Positions 1 to 5,100 of a stretch of DNA of 5,293 bases are shown in pieces (the first letter of the stretch is position 1; each line of letters opens with the position of its first letter). This DNA is from Klebsiella pneumoniae (GTDB lineage Bacteria; Pseudomonadota; Gammaproteobacteria; Pseudomonadales; Azotimanducaceae): the NCBI GenBank assembly GCA_945878745.1, contig CAMDVY010000251.1:1-5293 (forward strand). Direction: 5' to 3'. The notes under the pieces were generated by a model. That model had not been told where the DNA came from. It did not search any database and worked only from the letters and a program-made list of their open reading frames with translations. Position numbers and translations under genes: made by a program.

Positions 1-1
1 C

Positions 2-1084
2 AACGATCGAGAGATGTACGCCTACGAAGTGCAGGCGCGGCAACACGAGCCGGACTCCATGGATCTTCTGCCTGCCACATTCCGCATGGCCGAATGGCAC
101 TTGAGGACGTCCAGCATCCTGGCCTCAAGAGACATGTTCGAGCAGGCGGCCTGGATCCTGGAACAGAATGAAGCGTTACAAGGAGAATCGGCCATTCGTT
201 CTCTGCGAGGTGTGGCTCTCACCTATCGCCTGGAGCGTTTCCCTCCGATGTATGCAACACCAGAGCGGGACACGAGTGAGGATGGATTCAATCCCGGGTC
301 ATTCACTCGGGATCCGTTCCATCAGCGCCAGGAACGGGAAATCCTGATCAACAACTTCCCGCAGGGCCAAAAGGCACTGAGCCGGGTGACGTCGATGGTG
401 CTGAGCGATCCGAATTCCACGACCAGCGAAAAAGCCTCGGCTCTGATTGAAATGGGTGACTGGTTCCTGCTGTTCTACAAGGCCGAGAGGGCATTGCCAC
501 TCTACGTTGAAGCGCTGGACTTGCTCAATGAGGCGGGACTTTCGACGGAAGCCGCGAGGTTGGCCACCCCGGAGTTACTCCATTTTCCTGCCCCACCACC
601 ACCGGCATTACCGCCAATCGACAAGCGCGAGTCACCCCAGAACGGACATGTCACCGTGAGCTACACCATCACGGAAAAAGGCGATGTGCACAACCTGGCC
701 ACAGTCGAGACCGTACCGAAGGACATGATGGAGTTCAGAGTTCGGCGCAGCATGCGCGATTCGCGATTCCGGCCGCCGATGCTTGATGGGAAACTCATTG
801 CCTCCGAGAACCAGTCGTTCACCTACGACTTTCAGTACTATCCAAAACCGGTCAACAACGAACCGCTCGAGGCGGCGCCAACTCGGTCCAACAAGAGCGG
901 ACGTGCCGCACAAAGCAACCAACGCTCGAAAGTGAAAGCAGGTGATCTCGAGCCCTCCCCTGCAAGCGAGTTGGATGTGCAGAAGGGAGATTCGCCTGCA
1001 GAAAAAGCCACCGTGCCGGCAACAACGGACTCGGCATCTCTCGACGTCCCAGCCAGATCATCGTCGACCAGGGTGGGAGGTTGA
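2..1084 (+). CDS. TPR protein with TonB C-terminal-like domain, 5'-truncated
   Basis: The reading frame is open to the left edge, so the start is outside the window; 360 residues are visible. An ATG at 14 exists, but the residues around it (YEVQARQHEPDS, then LLPATFRMAEWHLR) resemble the inside of a TPR array known to me from gammaproteobacterial envelope proteins, so I treat it as internal. A further TPR-like helix pair lies at about 431-540 (SEKASALIEMGDWF, then ALPLYVEALDLLNEAG). A Pro-rich linker (580-615) leads to a TonB C-terminal-like domain at about 641-844, recognisable from HVTVSYTITEKGDV, the segment RVRRSMRDSRFRPPMLDGK and a closing FTYDFQY strand. The last 80 residues or so are a Ser/Ala/charged tail, probably disordered, which is unusual because this domain normally ends the protein. 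Such TPR-TonB hybrids are usually called energy transducers, but no TonB membrane anchor is visible here, and coupling to ExbBD is unproven. A periplasmic scaffold role is equally possible. Confidence 0.85.
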   Translation, partial: NDREMYAYEVQARQHEPDSMDLLPATFRMAEWHLRTSSILASRDMFEQAAWILEQNEALQGESAIRSLRGVALTYRLERFPPMYATPERDTSEDGFNPGSFTRDPFHQRQEREILINNFPQGQKALSRVTSMVLSDPNSTTSEKASALIEMGDWFLLFYKAERALPLYVEALDLLNEAGLSTEAARLATPELLHFPAPPPPALPPIDKRESPQNGHVTVSYTITEKGDVHNLATVETVPKDMMEFRVRRSMRDSRFRPPMLDGKLIASENQSFTYDFQYYPKPVNNEPLEAAPTRSNKSGRAAQSNQRSKVKAGDLEPSPASELDVQKGDSPAEKATVPATTDSASLDVPARSSSTRVGG

Positions 1085-1208
1085 AACCGTCTTGCACAAG
1101 CCAGAACCCAGGAACCTGCCGCCAGTCTCATACAGGTGTTGTTCAGCTTTGCCAGCCTACCTTCGGATGCCACCCCTGGGTTGTGGATCGTCTGAAGGAA
1201 TGTGGATC
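1085..1208 (+). other. Intergenic gap between TPR/TonB gene and lipoprotein gene
   Basis: This 124-base gap is the only sizeable non-coding stretch. I see no -35/-10 pair with good spacing (a TTGCAC at 1092-1097 has no matching -10) and no stem followed by a T-run. It holds a short CTTG-CA-CAAG inverted repeat at 1091-1100 and an 8-base direct repeat TGTGGATC at 1182-1189 and 1201-1208, the second copy lying just before the chosen start codon. Whether the downstream genes have their own promoter here cannot be decided from the sequence. Confidence 0.5.
1195..1199 (+). promoter_or_regulatory. Ribosome binding site deciding the start of the collagen-like lipoprotein
   Basis: AAGGA lies 9 bases before the ATG at 1209. 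In-frame ATGs also occur at 1200, which directly abuts this site with no spacing, and at 1215, with 15 bases of spacing. The spacing therefore favours 1209. Confidence 0.6.
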
Positions 1209-2276
1209 ATGCCAATGATTAAACACGTGCGTGAAGCTGTCAGACAGGCGTGGCAACCAGGTGGAGCGGGCTTGCTCCTTATGCTGGCAGCGTGTGCGCC
1301 GATCACACCGATTCCCCAGCCTTCCTCGCCATCGATGCCAAGCTCCTCCAGTTCAAGTTCTTCTTCGTCACAGTCGTCGTCCGGGATGCCCGGCAGTCCT
1401 GGAATGCCGGGCAGTCCAGGGCTTCCAGGCACACCTGGAATGCCCGGGATGCCAGGGATGCCTGGGATGCCTGGAGCACCGGGAATGCCAGGTGATCCCG
1501 GTTCTCAAGGGGACTCCAGCGCGTCGGGAGAATCTGGATCAAGCGGCGCCTCAGGTGCACCAAGTTCGAGTCAGCTTCCTGACATCGGCGGGAGTGGTCT
1601 CCCAGGATCACCCGGCAATTCAGGTGGCAAACCCGGTGGTGAAGACAGTGCCGAAGGCGAGACTGGCAAAGAAGGACAGGCTGGCAGTGGCGGCGATCAA
1701 CTGCCGACCTGGGATGGCAACCAGGGTGAGGGCAAGGGAGACGGCCAAGGTGAAAAAGGCGACTGGGAAACGAGCAATCAGATCCCGGAAGTTCCTGTCG
1801 ATATCACGAAGGGCGATGGCGAACGCGGCGATGGTGTACCAGGCAAGGGCGATGAGCCTGGCAAATCCGGTGCAGCCGGCGATCTCGATGCTGTGTTGAA
1901 AGACATCGACGGCGGCATCATGGCCGAGCGCAGCGAAATCAAGACTCGCGCCGGTGGTGTCCCTGGCGATGGCAACGAACAACGAGCCGGTGGTGCAATG
2001 CAGGGTAATGCCGGTACATCTCGCGTTGAGGGCGGTACGACAGGAGCCGCTGGTGGTAATCCGAGCGGCATGCCAGGCGGAATGCCGGACGGCATTCCCA
2101 ACGTCTCAAACGCACCTCGAGCGCCACACAAGGGTTCAGGAATTCCCAACGACGTCGCCGATGCCCATGATGATGACATCATCTCCCGCCAGCTGCGGGA
2201 AGCGGCCATGCAGGAAGAAGATCCAGTGATCCGTGAAAAGCTCTGGGCAGATTACCGACGATACAAGGGGCGCTGA
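1209..2276 (+). CDS. Lipoprotein with serine tract and collagen-like Gly-X-Pro stalk
   Basis: A 355-residue predicted lipoprotein. The signal peptide has basic residues (K5, R8, R12), a core GAGLLLML and a lipobox LAAC with Cys29; +2 is Ala, not Asp, which favours outer-membrane sorting. After a Pro/Ser linker come ten serines, Gln and three serines (45-58), then 15 unbroken Gly-X-Y triplets (59-103), a one-triplet break and four more (107-118). Residues 119-224 are Gly-rich and charged, without regular structure. Two patches look folded: DLDAVLKDIDGGIMAE (from 225), and the C-terminal 36 residues, with an Asp cluster followed by SRQLREAAMQEEDP and KLWADYRRYKG, an amphipathic helix of a type I recall from uncharacterised gammaproteobacterial proteins. 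The frame continues upstream into the previous gene (ATG at 942), but that extension would bury the signal peptide. Inferred role: a flexible envelope or surface stalk with a C-terminal docking helix. Function unknown. Confidence 0.85.
   Translation: MPMIKHVREAVRQAWQPGGAGLLLMLAACAPITPIPQPSSPSMPSSSSSSSSSSQSSSGMPGSPGMPGSPGLPGTPGMPGMPGMPGMPGAPGMPGDPGSQGDSSASGESGSSGASGAPSSSQLPDIGGSGLPGSPGNSGGKPGGEDSAEGETGKEGQAGSGGDQLPTWDGNQGEGKGDGQGEKGDWETSNQIPEVPVDITKGDGERGDGVPGKGDEPGKSGAAGDLDAVLKDIDGGIMAERSEIKTRAGGVPGDGNEQRAGGAMQGNAGTSRVEGGTTGAAGGNPSGMPGGMPDGIPNVSNAPRAPHKGSGIPNDVADAHDDDIISRQLREAAMQEEDPVIREKLWADYRRYKGR
1341..1382 (+). repeat. Serine-rich tract within the lipoprotein
   Basis: Fourteen codons encode ten Ser, one Gln and three Ser. 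All six serine codons occur (AGC, TCC, AGT, TCA, TCT, TCG), so the tract is not a simple DNA repeat. It joins the lipidated N-terminus to the Gly-X-Pro region and is probably a flexible linker. Confidence 0.85.
1383..1562 (+). repeat. Collagen-like Gly-X-Y repeat region
   Basis: Fifteen perfect Gly-X-Y triplets (1383-1517) are followed by one non-Gly triplet (SAS, 1518-1526) and four more triplets (1527-1562). The first 13 all have Pro in the Y position (GMP, GSP, GLP, GTP, GAP, GDP) and none has Pro in X. Gly and Pro codons vary between copies. A collagen-type triple helix or a polyproline-II-like spacer are both possible. Confidence 0.85.
1437..1472 (+). repeat. Four-copy 9-bp tandem repeat encoding Gly-Met-Pro
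   Basis: Four consecutive units of the form GGR-ATG-CCN encode GMP four times and are almost identical at DNA level. Slippage here would add or remove whole triplets and change stalk length without shifting frame. Confidence 0.75.
2265..2270 (+). promoter_or_regulatory. Ribosome binding site of the second lipoprotein
   Basis: AAGGGG lies inside the last codons of the preceding gene, 11 bases before the ATG at 2282. The genes are 5 bases apart, so translational coupling is likely. Confidence 0.55.
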
Positions 2277-2281
2277 CGAGC

Positions 2282-3595
2282 ATGGCTGTAACGCCAGTTT
2301 TTTTCCGACAACAAATCCGTGCGAGCGCTGCAGCGCTGCTGCTGGCCCTGACCGCTCTGCTGGCGGGATGCGTGTCGACGGAGCTTCGCTCCGTTGATAT
2401 GACGCCACCAGAACAGAGTCTGGTGGCGATACCAGAAGAACTACTGCTCGATGTGGGTGTCGCGGTGGTCGATCCTAATGTCCCTGAAGACTATGACGAG
2501 CAGATTGATCGACTTGTACAACCGGAAGTACGTCGGGCGGAGTCCAACTACATCCCCTACGTCGCCAAGAATCTGCTGCAGGGAACCGGCAACTGGGGCG
2601 CTGTTCGTGTTGTGCCAGTACCTACCGAAGCCGTCGATCTCATGGTCACCGGTCGAATCCTCGAATCCCATGGTGAGCGATTGCGCGTGCAGTTCGTTGT
2701 CACTGATGCGACAGGTCGACAGTGGCTCAACAAGGAATACATCGGCCTCGCCAGCAAGTATGCGTACAGCGATTCCCTGCCTGCAGGTACCGATGCATTC
2801 CAGACCGTGTACCGCACACTCTCGGACGACATGCTTGCCTATCGTGACGCATTGACCCACGACGAGCTTAAACGCATCCGCGCCACCGCAGAGATGAGAT
2901 TTGCGCGCGGATTTTCTCCCGATGCGTTTGGATCCCATGTCCAGTCGCAGGAGGACGGTCAGTACGTTATCAACCGACTTCCGGCCGAAGATGACCCGAT
3001 GCTTGAACGCATTCGACGAATCCGCGAACGGGAATACCTCTTCATCGACACACTGGACGAGTACTACGCAGAATTTCACCGACGCATGTACAAACCCTAC
3101 GATGGCTGGCGCTCATCGAACTATTCCGAGACGGTTGCGTATCGGGATCTCAAGGCTCAATCCAACGCGCGTATGCTGGGCGGTGCACTCGCCATCGTCA
3201 GTGGTATCGGTGGAATCTATGGCAGTGACAACGCCTTTGTGGATGCAACCGGGCTGCTGGCCATCCCGGCCGGTGTCACACTCATCAAGAGTGCCATCAC
3301 CAAGAAACATGAAGCAGCCATGCACGCGGAGGTGATGCGAGAAGTCGGAACAGCAGCAGATAGCGAACTGATGCCCTATACCATGGATCTCGAGAATCAG
3401 ACCCTCACACTGCACGGAAGCGTCCAGGACCAGTACGAACAATTGCGCGGTGTTCTTCGCCGGCTCTACTTCGAAGATCTGCAGCTTCCACCTCCCCCGG
3501 ACCTCGACAAGGCTGCGAACACCGCCGTGACCCGAGCTTCGAAGGGTGATGTGGATAGCGTTCTCGAGACTGGCAGTACGGAGGCGTCCGACTGA
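2282..3595 (+). CDS. Uncharacterised outer-membrane-type lipoprotein with C-terminal hydrophobic hairpin
   Basis: A 437-residue predicted lipoprotein. The signal peptide (R9, R13, then an Ala/Leu core) ends in LLAGC with Cys30; +2 is Val, favouring outer-membrane sorting. A probable alpha/beta domain follows: strand LLDVGVAVVDP, a helix and NWGAVRVVPVP (84-114), then DLMVTGRILES and LRVQFVVTDATGRQWLNKEY (119-153). This layout recalls the periplasmic domains of CsgG-like or ABC-auxiliary lipoproteins, but the resemblance is by eye only. The middle is charged and helical, with many Tyr and Arg (about 235-290). Residues 298-313 and 318-335 form two Gly/Ala-rich hydrophobic stretches around a short polar turn, able to insert in a membrane or oligomerise. 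A last small domain (about 364-395, TLTLHGSVQDQYEQL) is followed by a PPPP tail. It sits 5 bases after the stalk lipoprotein, so the two products probably work together. Function unknown to me. Confidence 0.87.
   Translation: MAVTPVFFRQQIRASAAALLLALTALLAGCVSTELRSVDMTPPEQSLVAIPEELLLDVGVAVVDPNVPEDYDEQIDRLVQPEVRRAESNYIPYVAKNLLQGTGNWGAVRVVPVPTEAVDLMVTGRILESHGERLRVQFVVTDATGRQWLNKEYIGLASKYAYSDSLPAGTDAFQTVYRTLSDDMLAYRDALTHDELKRIRATAEMRFARGFSPDAFGSHVQSQEDGQYVINRLPAEDDPMLERIRRIREREYLFIDTLDEYYAEFHRRMYKPYDGWRSSNYSETVAYRDLKAQSNARMLGGALAIVSGIGGIYGSDNAFVDATGLLAIPAGVTLIKSAITKKHEAAMHAEVMREVGTAADSELMPYTMDLENQTLTLHGSVQDQYEQLRGVLRRLYFEDLQLPPPPDLDKAANTAVTRASKGDVDSVLETGSTEASD
2324..2337. repeat. Perfect 14-bp palindrome in the signal-peptide coding region
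   Basis: AGCGCTGCAGCGCT equals its own reverse complement. It encodes the start of the hydrophobic core (Ser-Ala-Ala-Ala-Leu). Ala/Leu codons readily give such symmetry, so it may be chance, but it is the first of three inverted repeats within about 105 bases. Confidence 0.6.
2371..2401 (+). other. Predicted mRNA hairpin directly after the lipobox Cys codon
   Basis: The left arm 2371-2384 pairs with 2388-2401 around the loop TTC (2385-2387). The inner seven pairs (ACGGAGC with GCTCCGT) are perfect Watson-Crick. Reading outward, the stem continues to 14 pairs in RNA if three G-U wobbles are allowed (2377-2395, 2374-2398, 2372-2400). It begins at the last base of the Cys30 codon. No T-run follows, so it is not an intrinsic terminator. 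A role in translation pausing or mRNA processing is inference. Confidence 0.6.
2403..2428 (+). other. Perfect 10-bp inverted repeat, second hairpin in tandem
   Basis: CGCCACCAGA (2403-2412) pairs perfectly with TCTGGTGGCG (2419-2428) around the 6-base loop ACAGAG. It begins two bases after the preceding hairpin ends, so the two stems could stack. It lies in codons 41-49 of the lipoprotein gene and is not followed by a T-run. Confidence 0.7.
3580..3584 (+). promoter_or_regulatory. Strong Shine-Dalgarno GGAGG pointing to a CTG start at 3592
   Basis: GGAGG is the best ribosome binding site near the next gene. It is 25 bases from the ATG at 3610, too far, but exactly 7 bases from an in-frame CTG at 3592 that overlaps the upstream stop as CTGA. 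The site closest to the ATG is only a weak GGAC at 3597-3600. Confidence 0.45.
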
Positions 3596-3609
3596 CGGAC
3601 CCGCCAACC

Positions 3610-5100
3610 ATGGCCGATCAACCGATCATCATTCAACCCAAGCGACCACCCCTCTCGCATCTCACCGATACCCGGCGAGTCAAACGCGACTGGTTCAGAC
3701 TCGCGTGGATGGGAGCCATCAGTGTTACCTTGATATGCGCATTGTTGTGGGTATTCAACATTGAAGCGCCCCGGGTCGAGCTCAATAACAACACCGCGAT
3801 CGACCCATCGACAGCTCCGGACCAAGGCACTACCAAGCCTGCCCACGCACCCTTTGCCGATCTTGAATATGAGCGACAGTTGGCCGCAGCCAAGGAAAAA
3901 CTCGAGTCGCTGGTGGAAACACAGATTGCGCTCAAGGAGTCCATGCAGGTTGGTGAATGGGGAACCGCTGCTTATCAAGCCGCTCTAACCAAGGCTACCG
4001 ACGGTGACGTGGCCTTTCAGGAGAAGCGTTATGAAGCGGCCTATCTTGCCTACGATGAAGCGGCTGCAGCGTTTACTGCGCTCAAGGAGCGAGGTGAAGC
4101 GTTGTTTGAAGAACATGTCACAGCGGGCCAATCTGCACTCGACCTGCGCAATCCTGTTACGGCGACTCGTGAATTCAAGGCTGCGCTCATCATTCGCAAG
4201 GACGATCCTGCTGCCTTGGCCGGGCTTGACCGAGCACGCTTGTTACCCGAAGTGATCGAACTCTTGCGCCAGGCCACCAATCATGAACTGGCAGAAAACT
4301 GGCAGGCCGCCCTTGCCGCCTACGATCAGGTTGACCAGGTTGACCCACAGACCGTCGGTCTTGCCGCCCTGCGTGGCAAAGTGGGAAGCTTGACCACCGA
4401 ACAAGAGATCAAGAGTCAGCTGACCCAGGGCTTTGCTGCCATGAAGGCGCAGCAATTTGATCGCGCGCGTACCGCGTTCAATCGTGTGCTGGCTCTGGAC
4501 CCGGGCAATTCGGTGGCTTCCGGCGCGTTGGCACAGGTCAGCAATCAAGGCGATATCAATCGAATCAAATCCGGTGAGCAGACTGCACTTGCGGCGGAGG
4601 CCCGAGAGGATTGGGCCGGAGCCAGGAAAGCCTATCAGGCCGTGTTGGCCATAGACGGTGCAATCGAGTTCGCCCGCACCGGGGTCGTCCGAGTCGATGC
4701 TCATGCTCGCGCCACCCGCGTACTGGCTAAGGTTCAAGCCGAACCGGACAAACTATCGTCGACCAAATTGTTTGCCGAGGCGACAGACGTTTTGATGGAA
4801 GCAAAAACGTTACAACCTGGCGGCGCCAGACTGAAAGGCCTTATCAAGGCTGTCAGCCAGTTACTCGAGCGTTACTCGAATCCGATCGATGTGACGATCC
4901 GATCCGATGGCAAGACCGATATCGTGTTGTCCTCGGTAGGCAACCTCGGATCATTTGCTGCCCGCACCGTGAATTTACGTCCTGGAGAGTACACCATCAT
5001 CGGCAGCCAGAACGGCTGCCGCGACGTGCGCAAGACCATCATCGTCAAACCGGATATGGATGTGGTATCGGTTGCCTGCGATGAGGCAGTTGCTCCTTGA
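3610..5100 (+). CDS. Inner-membrane-anchored periplasmic TPR protein with PEGA-like C-terminal domain
   Basis: 496 residues from the ATG. A short cytoplasmic N-terminus with RRVKR (22-26) precedes one membrane segment (about 30-50, LAWMGAISVTLICALLWVF), so the bulk should be periplasmic. An acidic/Thr linker and a probable coiled coil (about 84-112) follow. About five TPR-like helix pairs come next, near 130-165, 170-205, 222-256, 270-305 and 321-357; the clearest is AFQEKRYEAAYLAYDEA in the first, and FNRVLALDPGN in the fourth is typical. Residues 425-492 form a beta-rich PEGA-like domain: NPIDVTIRSDGKTDIVLS, then RTVNLRPGEYTIIGSQNG and RDVRKTIIVKP. Cys470 and Cys490 could form a disulfide. 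I recall this arrangement from uncharacterised gammaproteobacterial TPR proteins. It starts 14 bases after the lipoprotein gene. A CTG at 3592 with a better ribosome binding site would add six residues. Likely a periplasmic scaffold or receptor for the lipoproteins; ligand unknown. Confidence 0.88.
   Translation: MADQPIIIQPKRPPLSHLTDTRRVKRDWFRLAWMGAISVTLICALLWVFNIEAPRVELNNNTAIDPSTAPDQGTTKPAHAPFADLEYERQLAAAKEKLESLVETQIALKESMQVGEWGTAAYQAALTKATDGDVAFQEKRYEAAYLAYDEAAAAFTALKERGEALFEEHVTAGQSALDLRNPVTATREFKAALIIRKDDPAALAGLDRARLLPEVIELLRQATNHELAENWQAALAAYDQVDQVDPQTVGLAALRGKVGSLTTEQEIKSQLTQGFAAMKAQQFDRARTAFNRVLALDPGNSVASGALAQVSNQGDINRIKSGEQTALAAEAREDWAGARKAYQAVLAIDGAIEFARTGVVRVDAHARATRVLAKVQAEPDKLSSTKLFAEATDVLMEAKTLQPGGARLKGLIKAVSQLLERYSNPIDVTIRSDGKTDIVLSSVGNLGSFAARTVNLRPGEYTIIGSQNGCRDVRKTIIVKPDMDVVSVACDEAVAP
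5001..5021 (+). other. Perfect 8-bp hairpin near the end of the TPR/PEGA-like gene
   Basis: CGGCAGCC (5001-5008) pairs with GGCTGCCG (5014-5021) around the loop AGAAC. It lies about 80 bases before the stop and encodes the conserved-looking GSQNGC turn. There is no T-run after it, so it is not a terminator; it may be a chance product of codon choice. Confidence 0.45.
5083..5086 (+). promoter_or_regulatory. Ribosome binding site supporting a TTG start
   Basis: GAGG lies 10 bases before the TTG at 5097, within the last codons of the upstream gene. It supports initiation at the overlapping TTGA junction. Confidence 0.5.

Noticed and set aside
314..337. CCGTTCC/GGAACGG inverted repeat in the first gene
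   Set aside because: Seven pairs with a 10-base loop inside coding sequence, with no nearby boundary or other signal, is compatible with chance.
942..1208. In-frame extension of the collagen-like lipoprotein back to an ATG at 942
   Set aside because: It overlaps the preceding gene by 143 bases in another frame, has no protein-like character and would bury a clear lipoprotein signal peptide.
1085..1208. Promoter or terminator between the first two genes
   Set aside because: No paired -35/-10 boxes with acceptable spacing and no stem with a T-run could be found.
1824..1832. RGD tripeptide (residues 206-208 of the collagen-like lipoprotein), a possible integrin-binding motif
   Set aside because: It lies in a Gly/Asp/Lys-rich stretch where GD pairs are frequent, and nothing else points to a host-associated organism.
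1231..1899. 222-residue open frame in a second + frame across the Gly-X-Pro region
   Set aside because: Its Cys/Gln/His-rich repeats are the shifted reading of the Gly-Met-Pro codons; the lipoprotein frame has the signal peptide and ribosome binding site.
2169..2200. Inverted repeats GATGATG-A-CATCATC (2169-2183) and TCCCGC/GCGGGA (2184-2200) near the end of the collagen-like gene
   Set aside because: The first is a by-product of consecutive Asp/Ile codons and the second is only 6 bp; neither is followed by a T-run.
1778..2209. 143-residue minus-strand open frame opposite the Gly-rich region
   Set aside because: Pro/Ser/Ala-rich mirror of Gly-rich codons on the other strand, with no supporting start context.
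2441..3079. 212-residue minus-strand open frame opposite the second lipoprotein
   Set aside because: It lies wholly within a well-supported + strand gene and has no recognisable domain or independent signals.
3466..3978. 170-residue minus-strand open frame across the junction of two + strand genes
   Set aside because: It overlaps two genes with clear signal or membrane segments and shows no family resemblance.
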